64,000 nucleotides of DNA from Naematelia aurantialba (taxonomy: Eukaryota; Basidiomycota; Tremellomycetes; Tremellales; Naemateliaceae), in NCBI GenBank assembly GCA_021527695.1, contig JAKFAO010000011.1, positions 868,001 through 932,000 of the forward strand, read 5' to 3'. Every line of letters starts with the position of its first letter. Positions within the stretch are counted from its first letter, which is position 1. A program made the translations under genes and the position numbers. The notes under the pieces are model-generated. The model made no database searches and was not told the DNA's origin. It was given only the letters and a program-made list of their open reading frames with translations. Positions 1 through 11,520 of this stretch are shown here, piece by piece.

Positions 1-95
1 CTCCGTCTTTGTTTGCAGGTGAGGTGGCACTACAACGCCTTGCACGTACTCCACTCATCGTTCAGCGCTGCAGATTCTACGAGCCCTCGTCAAAC

Positions 96-2981
96 ATGGC
101 CAGCAACAACGATCTCATTGCCGTCAAGTGAGCAGCGCCTTGATTCACCTCGTCTGCGTTGATTCTCACACGAATTTCTTTTCGCAGTACCATCCGCACT
201 CTCGCGGCTGATGTTGTCGGCAAGGTGAGTGACAGTCGCTTCTTCTTTACGGAGGTCTGATCCGCTGACTAACTGAATAGGCTAACTCTGGACACCCCGG
301 TGCTCCCATGGCAAGTCGATAGCAGTTGGATGACTTTCCCCTTGTCCTTACAATTGTTTAGGGCATGGCTCCTGCTGCCCACGTTCTTTGGACTCGTCAC
401 ATGAACTTCAGTGCGACGAACCCGAAATGGTACAACCGAGATCGCTTTGTCTTGTCCAATGGCCACGCGTGCGTTGGTCTAGACGCGCTTGCCCATCACT
501 CTCGCTGACGGTCTCTTAGATGCGCCCTCCAATATGTCATGTTGCATCTATCTGGGTACAAGATATCGCTCGATAATCTGAAAAGCTTCCGTCAAATTGA
601 TTCTATTACCCCTGGTCACCCTGAATTAGGCGTCACGGAGGGTATCGAAGTAACCACTGGCCCTCTGGGACAAGGTACGTTGAAGACTGCTGTGAACCTA
701 CCGACAGCTAACGTTCATTAGGTATTTCCAATGCGGTGGGCTTGGCAATCGCGCAAGCACACCTGGGGGCCGTTTTCAATAAAGACGGGTTCAACATAAT
801 TGACAACTATACTTATGGTCTGCTATTCTCATCCAGGAGTAGGCGCAGTTGACGGTCATGTTTAGTCTTTGTGGGAGATGGATGTTTGCAGGAAGGTGTA
901 GCATCAGAGGCGTGCTCATTGGCTGGGTACGTACATTTTTGTGCACACATTGCACTAACGCACAATAGACACCTGAAGCTTGCCAATCTGGTGGCCATCT
1001 ATGACGATAACAGTGAGAATAGATTCGTCGCCAGATGAAGGGAAACTAATGCACCCCGATCAGAGATTACCATTGATGGCGATACCGCTGTCTCTTTCAC
1101 GGAGGATGTGGAACTCCGTTTCAAGTCATACGGCTGGAATGTCCTGCATGTCGAGAATGGAGACGAGTCAGTGATCACCGCAGTGACATGCGACTGCTGC
1201 TGATACTAGCAGAGACTTCGATGCCATTGAAAAAGCAATTACCGCAGCTCAAAACAACAAATCAGCCCCTACCATCATCAATTTGAAGACAACCATTGGA
1301 TTTGGCTCCCTGAAGGCTGGCGGTCATGACGTGCATGGTTCCCGTCAGTCATCATCCATTGAAGAGCCGCTTGTGCTCATCCACGATTTCAGCATTGAAG
1401 AAAGATGACTTGGTCCAGTTGAAGAAGAAGTTCGGTTTCAACCCGGACGAGACTTTTGCTGTCCCGAAGGAGACGACAGACCTGTACAGAGCCACGGCCG
1501 AAAAGGGTGCAGAGAAGGAGGCTCAGTGGAACTCTCTGTTCAAGTCATACGCCAAAAACTACCCCAAGGAAGCGTCGGAGCTGACGCGGCGGATGGAAGG
1601 CAGACTGCCAGAAGGTTGGGAAAAGGCACTCCCCACTTACACGACGTCCGACGCAGCAGTTGGCAGCAGGAAGCTGTCTGAGACCACCATCACAAAGCTT
1701 GTAGAAGTTTTGCCCGAACTCATGGGCGGCTCTGCGGATTTGACTGGCTCGAATTTGACTCGATGGAAGGGAGCGGATGATTTCCAGCACCCTTCGACCG
1801 GTCTGGGTCACTACGGAGGACGATACATTCGATTCGGAGTAAGGGAACACGCCATGGTGGCCATATGCAACGGTATGGCTGCATACGGTGGTATCATTCC
1901 ATTCAGTGCCACATTCCTCAACTTCGTCTCCTACGCCGCTGGCGCTGTTCGATTATCGGCCCTTTCTCATCTGAGAGTCCTCAACGTAGCCACGCACGAT
2001 TCGATCGGCCTCGGCGAAGACGGTCCAACTCATCAGCCTGTGGAAACTGCAGCTTGGTTGCGAGCTGTCCCCAACCTCGCATTCTGGCGGTGAGCTCTTC
2101 CCGGTAAACGCCGCCAACCAGGCTGATGATATGAAGACCAGCAGACGGCAATGAGGTTCGTTCAGTCAAGATGGGGCTGTCATTGACTAGTATAGACCTC
2201 CGCAACATATTTGGTGGCAATTTTGTCTCAGCATACTCCATCTGTTATGGCATTTTCTCGTCAGAATGTGAGGTCTTGAAAGCAGGACGAGGTGTCTTCC
2301 TGACCCCCTGTAGCTTCCTCAACTGGCAAACTCTTCCATCGAAAAGGCGACCAAGGGAGGTTACGTGCTGGAGGATGTTGAGAATGGTGAGTCAGATTTA
2401 GCAAAGATCACTGAGGACATACTACAGCCGATCTGACTATTGTGTCTACGGGTTCTGAGGTGAGTCTTCCTGGCGTACTGTGTCAGAAGTTATGCTCAAA
2501 TGTCGATTCTATCACCCAGGTGCCTCTTTGTGTCGAAGCCGCAAAGATCCTGAATGAGAAAGGCATCAAAACCCGCATTGTCAGCATGCCGTGCATCGAA
2601 GTTTTCGTTAGTACCTGCACGCGTATGACTTATACTAGTCTCATCGGTATAGAACTCGCAGGATACTAAGTACAAGATGAGCGTTCTGCCATCCGGCGCT
2701 CCAGTCTTGTCTGTCGAGGCCTACTCCACGTTCGGCTGGGGATCTCTGAGTCATGACCACTTCGGCTTGAAGGCTTGGGGTGCGTCTGGTCCTTTCGACA
2801 AGGTCTACGCCAAGGTATGTAACCGAGTACCCCTGTCATGAAGACTAACTGACCATTTCAGTTTGACATGACTCCGGAGGGAATTGCTAAACGGGGCGAG
2901 AGGGTAGCGGCTTTCTACAAGAAGCGCGGACAACCAGTCTTCTCTCCCTTGATCTCAGCTCTTGACGACATCCCCGAGTGA
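96..2981 (+). CDS. TKL1: Transketolase (thiamine-diphosphate enzyme of the pentose phosphate pathway)
   Basis: Transfers two-carbon ketol units between sugar phosphates in the cytosolic non-oxidative pentose phosphate pathway. The spliced protein, about 680 residues, starts [17 protein letters not shown]. It then shows the family blocks in order: [19 protein letters not shown], the ThDP-binding region [13 protein letters not shown], the pyrimidine-domain blocks [17 protein letters not shown] and [13 protein letters not shown], and a C-terminal domain ending SALDDIPE. I rebuilt more than ten exons. Regions that at first looked frameshifted (about 2090-2300) resolve into short introns that restore [26 protein letters not shown] and LPQLANSS, so the gene looks intact. 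One intron at 311-361 has a GC donor. The start is the first ATG, with an A-rich context. Identity is secure from conservation; some exon borders are inferred. Confidence 0.96.
311..361 (+). other. GC-AG intron in the transketolase gene
   Basis: The coding sequence must join ...GAPM to GMAPAAHVL, which puts the splice between ATG (308-310) and GGC (362). The donor then reads GCAAGT rather than GT and the acceptor is TTTAG. GC-AG introns with an otherwise strong donor are a known minor class of spliceosomal introns; no GT nearby keeps the frame. Confidence 0.7.
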
Positions 2982-3204
2982 TCGTTCGTGTGCCATAACG
3001 AACAGATGCTGCTTGATATCGTGAATGTCTAGAGTCGGCGTGATGCATCCAATTCGGGCAGATAAGATCGGTCCAAGCGCAGGCATGGACGTCTCGCGCG
3101 CCTAATGAAACCCGGTATCTGCTGTGATCATCATGCCCGGTATTTACGGGACGGAGGGGAGCACTTCCTTACGATCTCATTTCATTAGTGTATTTAAAGC
3201 AGAT

Positions 3205-5374
3205 ATGAATATCGAGGAGTGAGTACTGTCTAATCCTTCCTCCCTGCAGCACGTTGAGCGAGTGCAACGCAGATTCCGAAAAGCAGGTGGGAGCTTTTCC
3301 ACGTCTTACCTGCCGACACTTGTTCAGGGTACGCGACGGTTGATGCCATCTGCAAATACTACGCTACTATTAATGATCGGCCTGTAAAGGCTGAGGTACA
3401 ACCTGGCTTCCTGATCGAAAGTCTCCCTTGTCAGTTTTCATACCCGCCCAGAAATCGTTCTACCACTCAGGATCTCAGCGTCGGCACCAACGCGAGGAGA
3501 ATCGATGGAGCATATCCTTGCTGATTTTCAGTCTCTCATTTTACCCGGTACGGCCAACCATGGATCACGCGGTTTGGCTAACCTCCGCTAGGTATAACGC
3601 ACTGGCAACATGGCAAGTTTTTCGCCTACTTTCCGGCCAACTCGACTTTCGAGAGCATGCTAGCAGACCTCTTGGCAACTTCAGTTAGCAACCCTGGATT
3701 TAATGTGATTGTTCATGTTAACGCGAAGATTGTGAGAGCGCTAATTAACCTGCTAGTGGGTCTGCTCTCCGGCATGTACCGAGTTAGAGCAGTGTGTTAT
3801 GGATTGGACCGCGAGGATGCTCGGACTGAATGACATATTCTTGACGAGCTCGAAGCAAGGAGGTGGTATCATCATGGTCTGAGTGCTTGGTCCTCCGTTT
3901 GCGGCGATGCCTGATAGCGCAGAACTCCGCTTCGGAAAGTGCACTGACTGCGGCAATGGCCGCAAGAGAAAGGTCATTACGCCACTTGTCGCGGAGGATG
4001 CAGACTACGGTAGCTGGCTCCGTTCCGGGATCGGATATTCCCATGGAGTGTAGACTGCAGTTCGGTCAGAAGCTGGTCATGTACGGCAGTACCCAGACTC
4101 ATAGTCTTGGTGCCAAGGTTATTCCTCAATTCTAAGTGGTACCGGCTGTTGACGTTTCTCAGGCGGCAAAGCTTCTCGGACTGCAATTCCGGGCGGTAGC
4201 TGTCTCTGCCGCCGATCATTACGCGCTTCGTGGCACCGCTCTGAAAGAAACGATGGAAGCCGATGTTGCACAGGGCTTGATTCCCTTCTTCGTCAGTGAG
4301 TTATTTCACTGCTGGTGATTATGGTCAGATAATGGAATCGAATAGTCGCTACCATTGGGACCACGTCATCCGGAGCTGTAGACCATATTGATGAGATTGG
4401 AGAGGTCCGTAAGTTCACGTCGTCGTAGTGGTCTTTCACTCACGCTGTTGAGTTCGCGCTTATCCTACGACGTTCCTCCATGTTGATGCGGCGGTGAGCA
4501 CAGCGGAACTAATCATCTCTGAATGAATCTCACTCTACACACAGTGGGCGGGGGTGGCATTAGCGCTGCCCGACCAGAGAGAGAATCTGCGACTCGGTCA
4601 GGTTAACCAGTACGCTGATTCGTTCTGTACGAATGCCCATAAATGGGGTCTCACGGCATTCGACTGCTGTATGTGTGAGAATTGAACATACGATATTCGC
4701 AGCTCATGATATTTAAGCTTTGTGCTACATACGTGATCGCAAAGATTTCACCGACGCGTTCGATGTGACACCCGTACGTGGTTCGCCGCTATCAACTAGG
4801 ATTAATCTTGTGCAGCACTTTCTCCGTTCCAAAGAAGGTGACTCGGGAACGGTGATTGATTACCGCAATTGGCAGATTGCGCTGGGGAGGAGATTCCGAA
4901 GTTTGAAGCTTTGGTTTGTTCTTCGCAGCTACGGCACAGATGGCTTCAAGAAGCACCTTGCAGGCGTCAGTCCATCTACCGCCGAAAATAGTCCGCCAGA
5001 CGTGCTAATCCACCCAGGGTATTGAGCTGTGCGCCAAGCTTGAGACTCTCATCCAAAGCTCTGTCAATTTCCAGGTGGTCACTCCGCGGAGCCTGGCTCT
5101 TTTAGTCATCCGCCTACATCCGCAGGTGGGAAGTCCTCTCGCTGACGAAGAGCTCAATTTACTCAATCAACGGCTATCGGGTGTGTTGAACGGGCGATCC
5201 GACGTATTCTTGACCGAAACAATGCTGCATTCAAATGAGAGTGACATCCTCTGCCTTCGTCTTGCTTTTGGTGGTACCCGGACCACATGGCGGGATGTTG
5301 TCGAGGTCTGGCAGGTGATCGAGGCGGAAGGAGACCGGATTATATCCACTTGGAGGGACGAAAGAAGAGTATAA
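3205..5374 (+). CDS. PLP-dependent group II decarboxylase, aromatic-L-amino-acid decarboxylase type
   Basis: Likely decarboxylates an aromatic amino acid (tyrosine, DOPA or tryptophan) with pyridoxal phosphate. The spliced protein starts [20 protein letters not shown] and shows family landmarks in order: [46 protein letters not shown], the PLP-binding aspartate in FLHVDAAWAG, and the Schiff-base lysine in [14 protein letters not shown]. It ends near [10 protein letters not shown]. Many short introns are resolved by conservation; the first exon is only 14 nt before a GTGAGT donor. The substrate cannot be read from the sequence: tyrosine, DOPA and tryptophan decarboxylases share these motifs. 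It lies about 220 bp downstream of transketolase on the same strand, with no sign of a metabolic cluster. Confidence 0.88.
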
Positions 5375-5522
5375 GAGTATTCGCCACCTGCCACCCGCCA
5401 TTTTCCGCCACAGTAAGAGAGACGACAATAGATAATAAAAAATACGCCGTTCTTGGAAAATGCTATAATCCTCCTGTCTATCACTTATTGAGGGGACGGA
5501 GAACGTATACCACATCTCGACC

Positions 5523-6286
5523 ATGGAGTGAGTATCATCCAAATCCCATCACTCATGGGTGTGCTGCACAGTATCGTTCGGGCTCTGACATACTCCAGTG
5601 CTTTGTTAAGCCAAGTCGTTGGTTACTTGCCCCCCGACCTTCAAGCGATTGTCCTCGATCCACCATCGATATCCCGGCCATCCTCCTTCATACCCGTGCT
5701 TCGAATCATAATTCCCTATACCAAGTATATTGTCGTCTTGATGGCCTTCTACATTGTATGGAGTACAATCACCTCTCTGGTGGGCTACTTTTCACGCTTT
5801 ATGCGGTTCGCCTTACGCATTGGACCCATCCTCGGATTTATAGCCTGGATCATGGCGGCATCCGGACAGGGGAGTATGCAAGATCTGCTTCAGGCGGTAA
5901 AGGAGTGGACTGGTCTGGCAAATCCAGGTGTCAGCGTCACCGACACGGTCCCAGGAATCGCGAACCTTGCCCATCTTCTTGGACTCAATACTGCTCCTCA
6001 ACGACCATCTCGCAAGACGGCTGCCGGCCTCAGTAGCATCTTCTCAGGCGATCCCGATGCTTCGTCAGCGCGTACGCGAACCAAGAGAAAGAAGGCGGGC
6101 GGTGAAGATTCTGACTTTGTATCGCAATTGCTTCGGTCAGCGGTCGGCGTTGGAGGTGGTGGAAATGGCGATGACGCGCAGAATGTCGTTCAGGGATACG
6201 TGAAAGAGGCATTGGCCAAGGCTGCGGGTCTGAGTTGGCTCTTTGGCCAGTCGGAGGATGGCGAAGATCGTGGGTCGAGGCGTTGA
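5523..6286 (+). CDS. APQ12: APQ12-like nuclear envelope / nuclear pore assembly protein
   Basis: APQ12 proteins are small membrane proteins of the ER and nuclear envelope, linked to nuclear pore assembly and membrane fluidity. The coding frame has two adjacent hydrophobic stretches near residues 45-90 (FIPVLRIIIPYTKYIVVLMAF and a following segment with GPILGFIAWIMAA). After these comes a charged and glycine-rich tail with a basic patch (RTRTKRKKAGG), as in fungal members. An in-frame ATG exists at 5555, but the best Kozak-like start is ATG 5523. Using it requires a 5-nt first exon (ATGGA) and a 44-nt intron, 5528-5571, with a GTGAGT donor and CACAG acceptor, giving M-D-I-V-R-A-L. The family call rests on topology and overall pattern rather than a catalytic motif. 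Confidence 0.68.
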
Positions 6287-6455
6287 TAAGAAGGCCGTCG
6301 TTCAGTATATAGCATAGTTCGATGCGGGTTTGGCAATTTGGGCATGTTGTATCCCTACGAGAGCACACGCATTTGCCAAATTGGTAAACGATCGTCTCGG
6401 TTCCATTTGCTCTTCTTAACCGCCTTCTAGCAGTTTCTCACGCTTTACTATCATT

Positions 6456-7662
6456 ATGCCTGTACCCATTCGCGGTGACGAGAGCCCTGCCATCGCTACG
6501 TCCGACGCTCTTCGTCACGGCAACTTTCCGTCTCTAGAGCATTTCAGATTGAAGAACCTTCCACCTGCCGCATATTAGTCAGTAACCGTCATGAGGTTCT
6601 GGCGTATGACGCTGAAGCTCTATGATAGTATACCTGACTTCATAACGCGGGAAGAAGAGGAATTCTTGCTCCGCAAAGTCAGACATGCTCATGTCACTCA
6701 CCAGCCTTAAGCTCACTCATACTAGATTGCCGACAGCCCACAGCCCAAATGGAAGAAGGTCGCATCGGGAAGGAGGTGAGTTGCTAAGTCGGTCAAGCCT
6801 GTGTACTGAGGTGGTCAGGCTTCAGTACTGGGGTGCGTTCCTCACAGACTTGCATCCATGTCATCATGCCAACCTGCGCGTGCGTGATCAGGAGGAACAT
6901 TGTCGAAGAATAGCGTACTCCTCCCTGAACCGCTACCTGGGTTCCTCACAAGCTTGTGAGTCGAGAAAGAGGTTGGTCACTCGGTCGATGCCAACGAGCG
7001 TAGTCCAGACATCATTGAACGCATCCAGATATTTGTAGATGCACCCACAGATATTCAGGAACCTTGCAAGCTTCCTCATGGTCGCGCGTTTGCTGTGAAT
7101 CAGGTACTCGTCAATGAATATCAACCCGGTCAAGGGATCTCAGTCGGTATCATGTCTCATTGCACTACTGACTCTCTAGCCACACGAAGATGGGCCCGCA
7201 TTTCAGCCTCTCGTTGCAACTCTTTCTCTCGGATCTCATACTGTTCTAGATCTCCACCACTACCTCTCCGCGAGCTCGCCTTCCCCGCCGATGACAGCTA
7301 CGGAGCTTCCGGCCGAAGAGGACGAGCGTACTTGTGGACGTCCGATCGCAGCAATCCCGTTAGCACACCTACTCGTCATGCCAAGATCGCTTCTAGTCTT
7401 GTCCTCGTCCCTGTACACTTCTCATCTACATGGTATCTCGGCAGACTACCACGATACGATCAGCGCCGCTTCTATTGACGACGGCCTAGTGGTGGCTAAT
7501 GCAGATCTGCTAGGCGACGCAGACATCGCAGACCGGCTTCGGAAGGAGGGAATATGGCGGAAGGCTCGGGGAACAAGGACGAGCCTGACCTTCCGTCACG
7601 CAAACAAGGTCCTGAAAGGCGGTCACTTTCGAATCGCGGCGAGTGGTCTGTGCCGTCAATGA
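6456..7662 (+). CDS. ALKBH6: ALKBH6-like 2-oxoglutarate/Fe(II) dioxygenase
   Basis: AlkB-family oxygenase closest in layout to ALKBH6, whose substrate is thought to be nucleic acid. The spliced protein starts MPVPIRGDESPAI and contains the ALKBH6 signature segments IPDFITREEEEFLLRK, PQPKWKKVASGRRLQYWGG and VLVNEYQPGQGIS. The iron site is visible as PHEDGPAF (the HxD pair). The distal histidine lies in LYTSHLHGIS and the 2-oxoglutarate arginines in TRTSLTFRHANKV. At least four introns are needed. The frame after the LHGI block is longer than in animal ALKBH6 and ends SGLCRQ at 7662. It converges on the gene at 7763 with a 100-bp gap. Confidence 0.87.
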
Positions 7663-7762
7663 TCACGCGCCGGTGTACGACTGCTTCACGGCCACCATCT
7701 CCTGTAGACAGGAGCTTAGAGATGATGCACACGATGATGATGAAGGACATACAGTCTGGCTT

Positions 7763-8515
7763 CTAGTTCAGCCCAAACTCCTCCATCAGCTGCCCTAGCA
7801 CCGTTCTTTTCGATGGAGGGTCGGTGAATTGATCCGCACCAGTCTCATCTCCGTACTCGCTGGGCTGCCGCTGGAAGGTGAAGAAGTCCTGGCCGTCATT
7901 GCTGCGACAGTTCCCAGTATAGGATACGACGCACAGCGCCATTTTACTGCTGTCGTAGTCTTCGCAATGTTCAGTCTGCAATTGATCCGACTTTTGCACA
8001 CCTCGCGGGTCTCCAAATACGTCGCCGTCAAAGGTGGGGCTTACTGCCGCATCCGAAATGTAAGATCTGTCGGGCCTAATGGGATGTGGTAACCTGGTCG
8101 AAGAGCAACTGCGAATGCTGCCAGACCATTCGGACATCGGGTCCTCGTCGAGTCCCTCGGGTGATGGCAGTTTGAGGCGGATTCCGCGTCGCTTGGCAAC
8201 GACCGCTAGGGCCATGACGACGACCGCCATGTCATCCTCAAACCCATCGACCACTCTTGATGGCCTGACAAGTGTTAGGTCTATGCCTAACAAATCGTCT
8301 GCGAGGACTCCAAGCAGGCATTTCATGGCTGAGAGCTCGTCTGCCGTTGAGCGACATGACCTAACGTCCGGCGAGAGAGACAGGCGGCATTCGAGCAATC
8401 TCTCAAGTACCAGCAAAAGCAGGGAAGGAGACGTGGCAGAGAGAGTCGGAGGCAGGACGGGTATCGCGACGGCGTCCAAGATTGCGTGAAGTAAGGGGAG
8501 GGCAGCGGTGGGCAT
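7763..8515 (-). CDS. Unknown 250-residue protein, possible CH-like N-terminal domain
   Basis: Single open frame with a true ATG at 8515 and a TAG at 7763. The first 125 residues are rich in leucine and helical, with a region reading SLLLLVLERLLECRLSL and another reading VRPSRVVDGFEDDMAVVVMAL. This second stretch resembles the last helices of calponin-homology-type domains (P-x-x-[IV]-V-x-G-x-E...). The remainder is polar and low in complexity, with many serines and acidic residues. I do not recognise a named family. The opposite strand also carries long open frames, but this one has the ATG, the hydrophobic pattern and a convergent position relative to the ALKBH6 gene. No intron is visible. 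Confidence 0.55.
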   Translation of the reverse strand: MPTAALPLLHAILDAVAIPVLPPTLSATSPSLLLLVLERLLECRLSLSPDVRSCRSTADELSAMKCLLGVLADDLLGIDLTLVRPSRVVDGFEDDMAVVVMALAVVAKRRGIRLKLPSPEGLDEDPMSEWSGSIRSCSSTRLPHPIRPDRSYISDAAVSPTFDGDVFGDPRGVQKSDQLQTEHCEDYDSSKMALCVVSYTGNCRSNDGQDFFTFQRQPSEYGDETGADQFTDPPSKRTVLGQLMEEFGLN

Positions 8516-8666
8516 TCACAACCCAGTCTCAGATGCTCAGTGACTGATTACTACAAACTGTTGACACGCCAAAAAAACAAAAAATAAACCCCGACGCGAC
8601 TGGATCGTTTTGAGCAGCGATGCATCCATGTTTATTTTGTTCCAGACCTCTGCGCCCTTTTGTGCT

Positions 8667-11195
8667 CTACTTGAAGCGCATTCCCTGGCCTTCCAGATAC
8701 CTCTTCAGGTCTGCGAAGAGCTCAAGCTGCTCGGGGCCAGATAGGGATGTTACGACCGTCTGCATGATGGAACCAACGGAAACGTTTTGGACCTGGTCAA
8801 GAAAGTCAGCGTGGCTATATCGCCTGGACCTTATATGTACCCGGATCAACGAGCTGTAGTACACGTATGCAAACATGCCCATCATAAACCTTACGCGTAT
8901 CAGCATTCCGTTGGCGGCACAATACGAAACACGCACTGGCAATCCATGCGATCGGTCATACCGCCATGTCCAGGTATCGAGTGGCCGAAGTCCTTGATGT
9001 TGAAAGCTCTTTTGAAGCCCGACGCAAAGAAGCCCCCGAATGGCGCGAACAGTGAGGCGAATGTTGCCATGACCAGAACATGGAGTTGGAACGGCGCATA
9101 CGGGATTGAAGGCGGAGGGTGACCGAGCTGGTCATGAGCTCCGGGCAGTGACATCTTCAACTTACGATAGTATGAATAATTTGCCGAGCCGGTCCGGTGA
9201 ATTCAAAGTCACGCCACATGAAAACAGGATTGGGTCGGCAAGATACTTGCGAAAAGGCATTGGTCCCAAGATCGCGAGCTGGACAGATCATATAGGGAAA
9301 GCGCATGAAGAAAGTACCCCACTAGATGTCAGTATGAGTCGCAAGGACCTTGACGTACAGCAAGCCCGAATATGAGGGTACATATGAAGGCTCCGACAAA
9401 GCCCTCGACGGTTTTCTTTGGGCTAAGTTTGATCAATGGTGTGCGGCCGAATAGCTTGCCTGTTACGACTTAGCTCCTTATCCCACAAAGCTGAGACAGC
9501 TCACCGCAAACATATGCCATCACATCGTTGCAAATAACCAAGGACGCCGGGACAAAGAACCAAACATGCCCTTCAAGGATGTTGTTGATGATGAAATGAC
9601 TGGCAGACGCTCAGTGTTTCGCATTTCGCTCTCAAGTACGCACCTGGAAACAACGATTAGGAACAGGCTGATATGAACCCAGCAAAAGAGCGCAAATTGC
9701 TGCCGAAGATACTGTCGTTCTAGATTCGCGACGAAACCGACGAAGCCTATCGATACATCAAAGGGCTTTCAGCGTGACAGGATTTGAGAAGACACTGACC
9801 AACAACATACAGCATAAAGCTAATAAATCGATGGTTCCGCGCGAACGGAATGAAGTACGCATCGACAAACACAATGTGTTTGAAGTAGTAGATGATTGAC
9901 TCGCCGTAGAGGAAATAGTTCGTGACGACGAAGAAATACCTGAGTTTGTTTAGCCAAAGGTGTACGATTGGACGGGGTAGACGGACCAATTCAGAGTTTT
10001 GCTCCACTTGTCTCCGCCGTCATCGACTTTTTTAGATCCCTCTAGGCAGACTTCAGCTGCATCGTTGTGAGGTGGATAATCACTCACGATCTCGCAGTTC
10101 AAACAATGCAGTCACCTCTTTGTATACAAGAGTCTGACAAAGCATCACGAGTAGGATCATGTACGGGTGACCGAGACACAGCAGTACTTTCGATTGTCAG
10201 CTGGAATCACCGGCTCCCCCCCCCCCCTCCCTCCCCCAAGGGACATTTGGACGCACGTATGAACACGGCAATCATGATGAATGTCCAGACCGTTCGCTCG
10301 ACAACATTCTGATTTTTTTTCTCTTTCGAAATCGTCTTCTCGCCTTCTCGACCCTCCCCAGGTGCCACGCCGTCTTCAAACTTGACACCGATCTTAGTTG
10401 GGCTTGCTTGCCTGTCCGCAACACCGGGACCGTGGGGAGTGAAATCTTGTGGCTGTTTCCGCTTCCTGTTCACTGGCAAAGCGTTCCCTGGGGGTTGTGG
10501 AAGAGAGTCCGGAAGTTCCGGCTCGAACTTGACGGACGTCGGCACGATAGTAGGTGAGGCAGGCGTCTCAGCGGAGGTAGACAACTGGTCGGGCGTCGCA
10601 GTGGCTACAGAGGTGACTGCTGCGATAGTCCCATCTTGGATCTGAGGTAGAGAAATTCCCTTTGCAGTGCCCTCCGAGGTGATCCCCGCAGACGATTCCG
10701 CCGGGGGCGACGTTTCATGTGGGCTATTTGAATGCCCGTTCGATAGGGCTGCTGGCCCGTCTCCATTAGCCAATGTACTAACTGCATCGACGGCTGCTGC
10801 TATTGCGGAATCTGCCAGCTCGACTAGCTGCGAGATAGTTTTGTCGGTCGTGTCCCTTACATCTTCTTCGCTGAGTATTCTGTTCGGAAGCGGTGCGGCT
10901 TCCTCCTGAACAGGTTCGACTGTCGTTGAAGATATCTGCGCGGCCCTACTAGCTTGCTTTGCTAGCCGTTTGCGTGCAGCTTTTGACAGTTTCACAGGCG
11001 CCGACGGCGTGCCAGCGGCTCCGTCCCTGGCGAAATCAGCTACGTGTCAAAGAATCCTCGGCAAGCGAACGTTTCAATCGGCTCCTCTACCTCCTCAATG
11101 TCATCTTTTTCTTCTTCTTCTCCGTCGTCGTCCCAGGCTAGGGCGTCGAACATGCCCTTGCTCGCAAAGGACTTTGGAGCATGTGGCCTCGACAT
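8667..11195 (-). CDS. CDS1: Phosphatidate cytidylyltransferase (CDP-diacylglycerol synthase)
   Basis: Makes CDP-diacylglycerol from phosphatidate and CTP in the ER membrane, feeding PI, PS and cardiolipin synthesis. The membrane part starts at [13 protein letters not shown] and runs through several hydrophobic segments. It includes [20 protein letters not shown] and [13 protein letters not shown], then the family signature around [20 protein letters not shown], and ends GQGMRFK. The open frame on the N-terminal side has no ATG of its own. Splicing a 44-nt intron with a GTTCGC donor joins it to an exon that starts at ATG 11195 ([20 protein letters not shown]). This gives an unusually long, polar N-terminal region of about 290 residues before the first membrane segment. 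It is divergent from the GNAT gene at 11521 and probably shares its promoter region. Confidence 0.9.
10216..10237 (-). repeat. Guanine-rich tract inside a CDS1 intron
   Basis: On the coding (minus) strand the intron that follows FIMIAVFI contains G5-A-G3-A-G12 shortly after its GTGCGT donor. Runs like this can form G-quadruplex structures in RNA or DNA. The intron is otherwise unremarkable. Confidence 0.8.
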
Positions 11196-11264
11196 CTCTG
11201 AAGTGGTCGTGGCTGTACAACGAGAAGTACTGCCCACGTCTCCGTCTCGTATGAACAGGAGAAC

Positions 11265-11290
11265 TAGGCTCGCCACCTGTGGCGAGCCTA
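11265..11290. promoter_or_regulatory. 26-bp palindrome in the divergent CDS1/GNAT promoter
   Basis: Arms TAGGCTCGCCAC (11265-11276) and GTGGCGAGCCTA (11279-11290) are perfect inverted complements around a 2-base centre. The element lies 70 bp upstream of the CDS1 start and 230 bp upstream of the GNAT start. It could be a dimeric transcription-factor site for one or both genes, or a hairpin in the CDS1 5' leader. The arms are seen directly; the role is inferred. Confidence 0.6.
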
Positions 11291-11520
11291 ACTGTAACCT
11301 TTTGGTCAGTCAGTTACCGTTAAACCACTACCTAGACATATCACATCACCTAGGAAACGTAACAGAGCGTTCGCCAGGCTGACAGGTCTTTGAGTATGAT
11401 CAGTGAATTAAGGTCTCTCCGATGCTGACAATCTCAGATGCGCTCTCGTGAGAACGCTCGTGACTTGACTGTCGTGGTGTTAGCGTGCAGAGATCTCTCT
11501 GTGACTCTGGGAACATCAGC

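Noticed and set aside
2090..2300. Apparent frameshifts in transketolase
   Set aside because: Three short introns (one with a GTTCGT donor) restore the conserved [19 protein letters not shown] and RQNLPQL blocks, so it is not a pseudogene.
5167..5542. Two minus-strand frames of about 100 codons at the decarboxylase/APQ12 junction
   Set aside because: They overlap the decarboxylase C-terminus and have no recognisable protein pattern.
10207..10995. CDS1 starting at position 10995
   Set aside because: The codon there is GTG, not ATG; a spliced upstream exon with a real ATG at 11195 fits better.
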